Assembly: GCA_001303665.1 (NCBI GenBank)
Contig: LJUF01000023.1
Coordinates: 1-16,699, forward strand
Source of the DNA: Phycisphaerae bacterium SM23_33
Lineage (GTDB): Bacteria > Planctomycetota > Phycisphaerae > SM23-33
Direction of reading: 5' to 3'
DNA: 16,699 bases
The notes below the pieces were generated by a model. That model was not told where the DNA came from. It saw nothing but the letters and a program-made list of their open reading frames with translations, and made no database searches. The position numbers and the translations under genes were made by a program. This document shows, in pieces, positions 1 through 6,544 of the stretch (the first letter of the stretch is position 1; each line of letters begins with the position of its first letter).

Positions 1-227
1 GGACAACCGCGGCCGTCGGCGCCAAGCCTTTTATTGACAGAGCATTGCGGAAGATTACCCCGGCCGGATCCCTGCGCCCAGGAGACACTCAAATCCCTTC
101 AAAAGGCGTTCAACGAATACCCCCCGTGGATGGGTCCGGAAGGGGGATTTTCGCCTGCGGCCGGGGGCTTCGGCCCACTGTCTGGGAGCGCGGGTCTGCG
201 GGGGAGGATCGGTCGGTCGGATCGGGC
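1..227. other. Gene-free stretch downstream of the activator gene
   Basis: I see no convincing gene on either strand here; the open frames are rich in Gly, Arg and Pro and look like by-products of high GC. Two small structures are visible. GGGC-TTCG-GCCC (165-176) can form a UUCG-capped hairpin on the plus strand, and TCGG is repeated in near tandem at 209-225. The activator gene ends at 228 and is transcribed leftward into this stretch. No hairpin followed by a T-run is present, so I do not call an intrinsic terminator. The 15-base string at 158-172 recurs at 277-291 inside the activator gene. Confidence 0.5.
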
Positions 228-1661
228 CTAATCGCCGGAGGCCTTGGACAACGGGGGCTCGTCAGCGGACGGTTCCCGGCCGGGGGCTTCGATGCCGTAG
301 CGTTTCAGCTTCGCGTACAGGGTGGCCCGGGTGATACCCAGCAAGGCGGCGGCCCGGGTTCGCTGCCAGCCGGTTTCCTTCAGGGCGCGGATGATGAATT
401 CGCGTTCGGCGGCCTCGAGGGAGAACTCGTCGGGCGAGGCGGGCTCGGCGTGTTCGGCGTCTGCGTCGGGCCGGGGCTCGATGATGATGCTGGAAGGCTG
501 GATCCTATCGGTCTTTTCGAGGATGAGGGCGCGATCGATAACGTTTCGCAGCTCTCGGACGTTTCCGGGCCAGTCGTGCTGGAGCAGCCTCTTTCGGGCC
601 GGCGGGCTGAGGCCCTTGACCGTGTCTCGCTTGGGGATGGTTGAGGTTCGGATGAGATACTCCGCCAGCAGCGGGATGTCGCTGCGGCGCTCGTCGCTGC
701 GCAGCGGCGGAATGGTGACGGGAAAGACCGCCAGCCGATAATAGAGGTCTTTGCGGAACCGGCCGTCGGACATTTCCTTGAGCAGGTCGCGATTGCTGGA
801 GGCGATGACGGTGGCATGGCAGGGGATGTCGGTGGTGCCTCCGACCTTGCGGAAGCTCCTTTCCTGAAGGACGCGGAGGAGCTTGGCCTGGAGGTCGGCG
901 GGCATTTCGCTGATCTCGTCCAGGAAGATGGTGCCGTGGCCGGCGGCCTCGAACAGGCCGGTCTTGTCCCGGTCGGCGCCGGTGAATGCGCCTTTGACGT
1001 GGCCAAAGAGCTCGCTCTCCAGGAGGCTGGCGGTCAGGGCGGCGCAATTGATGGCCACGAATCGGTCCTCTTCCCGGCAGCGCAAGGTGTGGACGCCCCT
1101 GGCGGCGAGCTCTTTGCCGGTGCCGGTTTCGCCCAGGATCAGCACGGGATTACAGTTGCTGGAAGAGATGAGCTGGAGCAGCTCGAGGGCCCTGGTGATG
1201 CCCTGGCTGCGGCCGACCATGGGCACGCCGGGCGGACAATACGGGCAGAAGAACCGCTCGGCCTGGTCGCGGAGCAGGCGGCTGCGCTTCGCGGCGGCCA
1301 GGAGGCTGTCAAGCCGATCCCCTTCCAGCGGGGCCTCGAGGTAGTCGTCAGCGCCCTGGCGCGTGAACTTCAGGGCCGACTCCGCGCTAGGGCTGTCGGT
1401 GACCACGACCGACGGAACGGCCGGAAGAGAGGCCGCTACTGCCTGCAACGTGGCCAGCACTCCGGAGACACCGATTTCTTCTCGGACGACAACCAGGTCG
1501 GGAGGGCGAGCCTTCCCCTGGGCCACGGCCGTTGCGGCGTCCGTGGCCGTAAGCACCTCCCCGGCAATGCAGCCCAAGGACCCATTTCGGGCCCGTTCGG
1601 CGGCAGAGGCCTGGCAGACTACCAGGACTGTTCGGAGAAATGGGGTTTCGGCCTCGTGCAC
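228..1661 (-). CDS. NtrC-family sigma-54-dependent transcriptional activator with degenerate receiver domain
   Basis: This is an enhancer-binding protein of 477 aa that should remodel RNA polymerase-sigma-54 using ATP. Domains in order are a receiver-like fold (about residues 10-125), a linker with CPYC (139-142), an AAA+ domain (about 145-375) and a Fis-type HTH (about 425-456). The AAA+ domain has Walker A GETGTGKE (177-184), the sigma-54 contact loop GAFTGA (224-229) and Walker B TIFLDE (244-249). The receiver is not normal. The acidic pair after beta-1 is replaced (VLVVCQ), the phospho-Asp position reads Arg (DLVVVRE, about residue 60), and the conserved Lys of the KP motif is Ala (EAP). 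It therefore probably does not work by Asp phosphorylation, as in FleQ-type flagellar regulators. I chose the GTG start at 1661 because GGAAAGAG lies 6 nt upstream and the receiver fold begins right after it. A 77-residue upstream extension is open, but it is Arg/Pro/Cys-rich and unlike a domain. It is divergent from the flagellar operon, which has a sigma-54 promoter, so it is the obvious candidate regulator. Confidence 0.93.
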   Translation of the reverse strand: MHEAETPFLRTVLVVCQASAAERARNGSLGCIAGEVLTATDAATAVAQGKARPPDLVVVREEIGVSGVLATLQAVAASLPAVPSVVVTDSPSAESALKFTRQGADDYLEAPLEGDRLDSLLAAAKRSRLLRDQAERFFCPYCPPGVPMVGRSQGITRALELLQLISSSNCNPVLILGETGTGKELAARGVHTLRCREEDRFVAINCAALTASLLESELFGHVKGAFTGADRDKTGLFEAAGHGTIFLDEISEMPADLQAKLLRVLQERSFRKVGGTTDIPCHATVIASSNRDLLKEMSDGRFRKDLYYRLAVFPVTIPPLRSDERRSDIPLLAEYLIRTSTIPKRDTVKGLSPPARKRLLQHDWPGNVRELRNVIDRALILEKTDRIQPSSIIIEPRPDADAEHAEPASPDEFSLEAAEREFIIRALKETGWQRTRAAALLGITRATLYAKLKRYGIEAPGREPSADEPPLSKASGD

Positions 1662-2497
1662 GTTGAGCTCTTTCCGAGAGGTACAGGCCGGCTTGGCGTA
1701 ATTGCGGCGGCCGCCATCGAACAGCGGCAGGAGCGGGGATCGGCTGTGGCCGACCGGCAAAGCCGGATCGCCGCAAGGCCGCCCAAAACGCGGAAATGAG
1801 CAGCGCCGGCCATACCGGGGGAAGGCTGATGCATACAGGAGCGGCGACGGTGGACAACGCGGTGTGGAGGAAATGACCCCGGCGCGTGCCAACGCATTTC
1901 GCCGAGCGCTGCGCTGCGACCGAAAGCCGCCAACCCCGCCGCGTCGATCGAAGCTATCTTTGGGCCCTTATACCGGCCCGGCATCCAAGCCATGACCCAC
2001 CTCGGAATCCATCCCTAAGGGAACACCGCTACGCGGTTGGGCAGCGGGATAAGACTTTTCATGGCAACCAGATCGGGCATCTGTCCCGATGGGTCCAAGT
2101 GCCAAGTTCAGCCAATTCCTTGAATGCCGTCCGCTGCGCCGCCCGCACTCAATTGCAGAGCAGGCTTTGCCTCTGCGCGAATTCACCCAACTCTGCAACG
2201 TCCATAATGAAAGAAGGATAGGATTTCAAGCAGGTTTTCCCGAAAATCTCGGTTTTTCGTTTCCGCAATTCTCTCACTAGACGGCCCTTAGGCAAAGGCG
2301 ACTCCTGCTTGGGCGGGAGAATCAACAGGTTTCGACAGGTCTGAGCGGCTCTTCTTTGAGGGAATCTTTAGGGGGCAAAGCGTCGTGTGTGCGGCAAGCC
2401 CGGCCGACATCGCCGACCGGGCGCGGGGAGGCGAATTGCCTCGAGTGAACGACTGAGTGGCCCAAGCGAGCCAACGGCTGGGCCGCTGCGGGCGTTC

Positions 2498-2516
2498 TCC
2501 GGAAGGTTCTTCCGGA
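2498..2516. promoter_or_regulatory. Candidate enhancer (upstream activating sequence) dyad 1
   Basis: Perfect inverted repeat TCCGGAAG-GTT-CTTCCGGA with 8-bp arms, centred at 2507, about 165 bp upstream of the predicted sigma-54 start of transcription. Its core reads CGGAA-N5-TTCCG, the same format as the neighbouring dyad. Position, symmetry and pairing fit a binding site for a dimeric Fis-HTH activator. That the divergent activator is the protein that binds is an inference. Confidence 0.6.
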
Positions 2517-2520
2517 CGAC

Positions 2521-2535
2521 CGGAATTTCCTTCCG
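2521..2535. promoter_or_regulatory. Candidate enhancer (upstream activating sequence) dyad 2
   Basis: Inverted repeat CGGAA-TTTCC-TTCCG centred at 2528, exactly 21 bp (two helical turns) from dyad 1 and about 144 bp upstream of the predicted start of transcription. The half-sites and the 5-nt spacer length are identical to dyad 1 while the spacer bases differ. That is what a conserved operator would look like. Confidence 0.58.
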
Positions 2536-2644
2536 CTACAGGTCGGCAAACGCGGTTTTCGCGTCCGGGCGAGCCAGGGGATTCAGTGACGCTGTCCTGG
2601 GTATATCTGAGACTTACGGCGACGATGGCGGCGCTGCCGAGCAC

Positions 2645-2661
2645 TTGGCACGGGCCTTGCT
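2645..2661 (+). promoter_or_regulatory. Sigma-54 (RpoN) promoter of the flagellar operon
   Basis: TTGGCACGGGCCTTGCT matches the sigma-54 consensus YTGGCACGRNNNTTGCW at every specified position, with GG at 2647-2648 (-24) and GC at 2659-2660 (-12) separated by 10 nt. The predicted start of transcription is about 2672, only about 14 nt before the fliK ATG. It sits at the head of the flagellar gene string, downstream of a pair of enhancer-like dyads and opposite a sigma-54 activator gene. Confidence 0.93.
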
Positions 2662-2685
2662 ACGAGCGTCGCCGCGGCAGTAGCC

Positions 2686-4344
2686 ATGATGCCAATACAG
2701 CTAAACCTGATAGGAGTTGACTCCTCTCTGGCCGGGACGGCCGGTCAGAAAGTGCCGGGCAAAGCCGCCGAGGTCAATGGCCGCGCAGCCGCGTTTCCAG
2801 CCAACGAAGCCGCCCAGAGCCCAAGGGCCGCAAGGTCCGGCGGCCGTGAGGCCGTTACCAAGCCCACCCTGACGGAAAACTCCCGGAAGAACGCCGCAGG
2901 CCGGGCGGCCGGCGTTGAAGAGGCCCAAAAGAGGTCGCCACTACTGGCCGCGCTGGCAGGAATCGCAAACGACCATCCGGCGAAGAAGACGTTCTCGGCC
3001 GTGATGGCCGAGACCATCCGCAGGCCTGGTCGGGCCATGGAGGGGCAGGTCGCCGAAGTTCCTCGGATGGACAGAGCTCCACGGCGATACGCCTCGAAGA
3101 GGCCCGTTCCCGTCATTTCCGCCTCCGAGAAACAGACCGGCACCACGCAGGAGACGGGAAACCTGGTGAAAGTCTCCACATCGGTGCAAGCGCGGCAGCC
3201 GCGGCGGGGCATGGGATCTGAAGATGGCCCAACTGCGTCAGGCATGCCGACGAAGGCCGCAGCCCGGAAGCCCGCGCCCGAGAGTAGCCGGGCAGCCCCG
3301 CAGTCACCAGGGCGTGGCGAGCCGAGAGCCAAGGCGGACAAGCCCGCCGAAGAGATTGGCAGAGCAGCAAGCACGCCGCCAAAGACATCGGTCCCGAAGC
3401 CCCCGGCCGCGAATGGCGAGGCATCGGGGCAGCCCCGGGTTCATAGTGAAGCGCGGCCCAAGGCTGTGAGCTTTTCGGAACACATTGTAAGAATTGTGAG
3501 AACGAATCAAGCTTCGAGCGAAGCGCCACAGCCGATACCTGCCACGCCGGCTGCGGTCACTAAGACCCCGGACAACCTGGCGGGAACTCGCCTGCGTTTG
3601 GTCGCTGGGAACCAGCCGAGAGGCTCGCAGGCCGCTGAGAAGCCGGGACACCGCCCAGTTCCGACAAAGGCATTTGCCGGCGAGCCCAAGCCCGGGCGTC
3701 GGGCCGGTGATGCGGCCCGGCCGGGTCTGGACGTCCACGTTCGGCCCATTTCCACGGACCCCGGCCACGAGCAAGTTTCGGCGGCAGTGGCGTCGGAAAT
3801 GCATCCGCTGTACACGATCAAGAACAGCCAACCCGCTCAACTCAACGACGTCGCCCATAGCCTTACGGCGTCCGGGGCGTCAGAAGCGACACCCCAAAAC
3901 GTGGCCGATCAGATTGCGGCACACCTGCGGGCGACCATGGGGCGGGACGGGCAGCAGGTGGTCATCCAGCTGAATCCGCCGGAATTGGGCAGGGTGAAGC
4001 TGACGCTCCTGGCGGAAGGAAAAGACCTGCGCGGCGAGTTGAAGGTCAGCAAGCCGGAGACGCTGGACCAGCTCCGACTCGAGGCCCCAAACCTCTTCCG
4101 GCAACTGGCCGACAGTGGCGTCCACGTTCGCCGTCTGGACATGTCGCTGGACGACCAGGGCCTTCAGCAGCAATCCAACTGGCTGGCTCGCGAGGGCGAG
4201 AGGCAGGAGCAGGAAGGGCCGGGGCAGTGGCCTGAACCCCAGGCTCAGGAGTTCTCCCCTGAACAAGGGCCCAGCCACGGCACGTCGGGCACAACGCCAC
4301 AGGTGGTTTATGGCAGCGATGGATCCCTCAATCTATGGGTGTGA
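2686..4344 (+). CDS. fliK: Flagellar hook-length control protein FliK
   Basis: FliK is the secreted molecular ruler that stops hook growth and switches the export gate to filament substrates. The protein is 552 aa. Residues 1 to about 370 are low-complexity, rich in Ala, Pro, Arg, Lys and Ser, with no clear fold, as is usual for the FliK ruler part. The C-terminal hook-length domain (about 400-490) carries the signature QLNPPELGRVKL (428-439), followed by a Leu-rich amphipathic helix pattern and a Gln/Glu-rich tail. The start could be ATG 2686 or the adjacent ATG 2689. The upstream bases hold no good Shine-Dalgarno and the predicted leader is only about 14 nt. First gene after the sigma-54 promoter, with flgD starting 3 nt after its stop. 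Identification rests on the C-terminal motif and position; the N-terminus is expected to be poorly conserved. Confidence 0.9.
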   Translation: MMPIQLNLIGVDSSLAGTAGQKVPGKAAEVNGRAAAFPANEAAQSPRAARSGGREAVTKPTLTENSRKNAAGRAAGVEEAQKRSPLLAALAGIANDHPAKKTFSAVMAETIRRPGRAMEGQVAEVPRMDRAPRRYASKRPVPVISASEKQTGTTQETGNLVKVSTSVQARQPRRGMGSEDGPTASGMPTKAAARKPAPESSRAAPQSPGRGEPRAKADKPAEEIGRAASTPPKTSVPKPPAANGEASGQPRVHSEARPKAVSFSEHIVRIVRTNQASSEAPQPIPATPAAVTKTPDNLAGTRLRLVAGNQPRGSQAAEKPGHRPVPTKAFAGEPKPGRRAGDAARPGLDVHVRPISTDPGHEQVSAAVASEMHPLYTIKNSQPAQLNDVAHSLTASGASEATPQNVADQIAAHLRATMGRDGQQVVIQLNPPELGRVKLTLLAEGKDLRGELKVSKPETLDQLRLEAPNLFRQLADSGVHVRRLDMSLDDQGLQQQSNWLAREGERQEQEGPGQWPEPQAQEFSPEQGPSHGTSGTTPQVVYGSDGSLNLWV

Positions 4345-4347
4345 CAC

Positions 4348-4842
4348 ATGTCAACGAACGCAATAGCGGCAATCGGTGCGAACCTTGGGGTCGATGCGGT
4401 CGGAAGCAGTCTGCCGGGCGACAAGCCCAACGCGTCGGAATTTGACAAATTCCTGCAATCCATGGCGCAGCCGAGCACCACAGCTTCCGCCAGCAGTTCC
4501 GGGAAGTTGCGGTTTGACTTCTTGAATCTTCTGGTAACGCAACTGCAAAACCAGAATCCGCTGGAGCCTCTGGACAATAACGAAATGGCGTCTCAACTGT
4601 CCCAGTTTGCGCAACTGGAGCAGTTGGAGAGCATGAACGAGACTTTCCAGAGGCTTTTGGCGGCCACACAGGTCACCCAGGCAGCTACCCTCGTCGGCAA
4701 GCAGATCAGCTACTATGTCGACGACATCAGCGCCCCGTTGAAGGGTCGCGTCGGGCGTGTGGAGTTCGACGATGGCGAGGTCCGCCTGATGGTGGGCAAG
4801 GACGCCATCGGCTTCGGAGATATCCTTTCCGTAGAGAATTAG
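4348..4842 (+). CDS. flgD: Flagellar hook cap / assembly scaffold protein FlgD
   Basis: FlgD forms the temporary cap under which FlgE subunits are added to the hook. The protein is 164 aa. The core family signature is at about 54-97: FDFLNLLVTQLQNQNPLEPL, then the MASQLSQFAQLEQLESMN segment. The remaining C-terminus (about 110-164: ATLVGKQISYY, then a short beta-rich stretch ending DILSVEN) corresponds only to the Tudor-like part. The Ig-like domain of longer FlgD proteins such as that of E. coli (about 231 aa) is absent. Short forms exist in other bacteria, so this need not be a truncation. The start is 3 nt after the fliK stop with only a weak ribosome site, which suggests translational coupling. 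Confidence 0.92.
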   Translation: MSTNAIAAIGANLGVDAVGSSLPGDKPNASEFDKFLQSMAQPSTTASASSSGKLRFDFLNLLVTQLQNQNPLEPLDNNEMASQLSQFAQLEQLESMNETFQRLLAATQVTQAATLVGKQISYYVDDISAPLKGRVGRVEFDDGEVRLMVGKDAIGFGDILSVEN

Positions 4843-4869
4843 GCAGCAACTTCAGGCAAAGGGTAAATC

Positions 4870-6528
4870 ATGAACAATGCACTACTCGCAGGCGTTTCGG
4901 GACTCAGCGCCCATCAGAAGATGCTGGACGTGGCCGGCAACAACCTAGCCAACGTCAACACGAACGGCTTCAAGTCCAGCCGGGTCACGTTTTCCGAACT
5001 GCTGAGCCAGACGGTACAGGAAGCGTCGCAGCCGTCGGCGACGACGGGCGGAACCAACCCGATGCAGATAGGCAGCGGCGTGCAGGTGGCCAGCATCGAC
5101 CGGAACATGGCCCAGGGCAGCCTGCTCAACACCGGCCGGCCCCTGGACATGGCCATCGAAGGCGCCGGGTACTTCGTGCTCAGCGACGGGGAGAAGGACA
5201 TTTACACCCGCGTGGGCGCTTTCGCGGTGGATTCGCAGTACTACCTGGGCGATGCCGGGACCGGCTACCGGCTTCAGCGATTCGGCTCAGAGGGCGTGGC
5301 CGAGGGCTTTCAGGACGCCACCAGGAGCGACATCCGAATTCCCTGGGACATGGCCCTTCCGGCCAAAGCCACTGAGACACTCCAGTACACAGGGAACCTC
5401 AGCGCCAGTGCACAGGTGCCCACCACCAATCTGCTGATCTCCGGCATCCAGTACACGGCCGGCGGGGCGGCGGCCTCCGAAGATACTTCGATCGATCAGC
5501 TCGACCAGGGCGGAGGCACCCTGGTCAACGGGGATATCATTGTGATCAGCGGAACGACCCGCGACGGCACGCCAGTCGCGGATACCAACTTTGAAATATT
5601 CGATGGCGGCGGCGTCTCAAAGACCGTCGGCGACCTCCTGGCCGCCGTCGAGGCCCTTTTCCCCGGTTCCACCGCGACCATCGATAACGGGGAGATTCGC
5701 CTGACCGATAACGAGAGCGGCTACAGCCAGACGGAGCTGAAACTCGCCATGTCCAGCGGCTCCGCAGGCCAGCTCGAACTGCCGAATTACTTCAGGATTG
5801 CCGCGGCCGGCGGGGCCACAACCGCGGAGACGAGCATGGAGATCTTCGACACCCAAGGCATTTCCCACGTCCTGTCGGCAGCGTTCGTCCGCACCGACAC
5901 GCCCAACCAGTGGGACTTGGTGCTGACCTCCATCACGGGCGACGTGACGCTGCACGACCGTCGGGTGAACGGAATCACGTTCCTGGCCGACGGCAGCTAC
6001 GGGGGCGTGGTGGGAGGCGACACGTCCACGTTCCGAATGGAGTTCGGCCACGACCCAGGCAATATCAGAACCATAGACCTGGGCATGGGCACGGTTGGCG
6101 AATGGGACGGGCTGACTCAGTTCGGCACCGACTCCACGGTCCGCCCCGGCGGCCAGGACGGCTACGCGTCCGGCTGGCTGTCAAGCCTGTCCGTTAGCCG
6201 CGAAGGCATCCTGGTCGGCATCTTCACCAACGGCGTGCGTCGGAACATCGCCGCCATCAAGATCGCCACATTCCAGAACCCCGCCGGTCTGGAAAGCATC
6301 GGAAACAACTACTTCTCCGCCTCGGCCAACTCCGGGGACGCGGTCGCCACAGGAGCCCTGTCCGGGGGTAGCGGCGCGCTCCGCGGCGGCTCGCTGGAGA
6401 AGTCCAACGTCGACGTGGCGACGGAGTTCGTCAACATGATTTCGGCCCAGAACGGCTTCCAGGCCAACGCTCGAACCATTCGCGTCGCCAACGACATTCT
6501 GAAAGAACTGACCAACCTCATCCGGTAA
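4870..6528 (+). CDS. flgE: Flagellar hook protein FlgE
   Basis: FlgE is the main subunit of the hook, the universal joint between rod and filament. The protein is 552 aa, longer than the E. coli form (about 400 aa). The D0 N-terminus carries the rod/hook signature (LSAHQKMLDVAGNNLANVNTNGFKS, residues 12-36). The conserved GRPLDMAIEGAGYFVL motif follows at about 88-103. A large variable D1/D2 region (about 170-480) holds the extra length. The C-terminal D0 helix (509-552) has NVDVATEFVNMISAQNGFQA and the Asn/Leu heptad pattern typical of axial proteins. I see no cysteines. The ribosome site is AAGGG about 6 nt before ATG 4870. It follows flgD by 27 nt, the standard pairing. Confidence 0.97.
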   Translation: MNNALLAGVSGLSAHQKMLDVAGNNLANVNTNGFKSSRVTFSELLSQTVQEASQPSATTGGTNPMQIGSGVQVASIDRNMAQGSLLNTGRPLDMAIEGAGYFVLSDGEKDIYTRVGAFAVDSQYYLGDAGTGYRLQRFGSEGVAEGFQDATRSDIRIPWDMALPAKATETLQYTGNLSASAQVPTTNLLISGIQYTAGGAAASEDTSIDQLDQGGGTLVNGDIIVISGTTRDGTPVADTNFEIFDGGGVSKTVGDLLAAVEALFPGSTATIDNGEIRLTDNESGYSQTELKLAMSSGSAGQLELPNYFRIAAAGGATTAETSMEIFDTQGISHVLSAAFVRTDTPNQWDLVLTSITGDVTLHDRRVNGITFLADGSYGGVVGGDTSTFRMEFGHDPGNIRTIDLGMGTVGEWDGLTQFGTDSTVRPGGQDGYASGWLSSLSVSREGILVGIFTNGVRRNIAAIKIATFQNPAGLESIGNNYFSASANSGDAVATGALSGGSGALRGGSLEKSNVDVATEFVNMISAQNGFQANARTIRVANDILKELTNLIR

Positions 6529-6544
6529 CCCGGACCAGGTTTCG

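Larger units (their letters stand above)
1662..2685. promoter_or_regulatory. Gene-free divergent control region between the activator and the flagellar operon
   Basis: About 1 kb without a believable gene on either strand. Besides the sigma-54 promoter and tandem dyads listed separately, several short perfect dyads are visible: CCGGC-AAA-GCCGG (1754-1766, in the activator leader), TCCCT-A-AGGGA (2012-2022), ACCGC-TAC-GCGGT (2025-2037), ATCGGG-N7-CCCGAT (2072-2090), CGAAAA-N7-TTTTCG (2241-2259), GCCCGG-N13-CCGGGC (2398-2422) and ACGCG-N5-CGCGT (2550-2564). The part at about 2195-2275 is clearly more AT-rich than the rest. On the minus strand it carries a possible but weak sigma-70-like TTGAAA (2229-2224), with no convincing -10, that could serve the activator gene. 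Confidence 0.55.

Noticed and set aside
158..291. 15-bp direct repeat (158-172 and 277-291)
   Set aside because: Simple GC-rich string with only two copies, one inside a coding region; no sign of a mobile element or array.
1662..1892. 77-residue N-terminal extension of the sigma-54 activator, open back to 1892
   Set aside because: It is rich in Arg, Pro and Cys, resembles no domain and has no methionine start with a ribosome site. The GTG at 1661 has GGAAAGAG 6 nt upstream and begins right at the receiver fold.
1865..1900. Perfect -24 half of a sigma-54 promoter (TTGGCACG) on the minus strand, which would drive the activator
   Set aside because: At the required 10-nt spacing the -12 element reads GG instead of GC and TTGC is absent, so only half of the promoter is present.
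2288..2644. 118-aa open frame on the minus strand in the divergent region
   Set aside because: Low-complexity Arg/Ser/Pro composition, no recognisable motif and overlap with the enhancer-like dyads; most likely chance at high GC.
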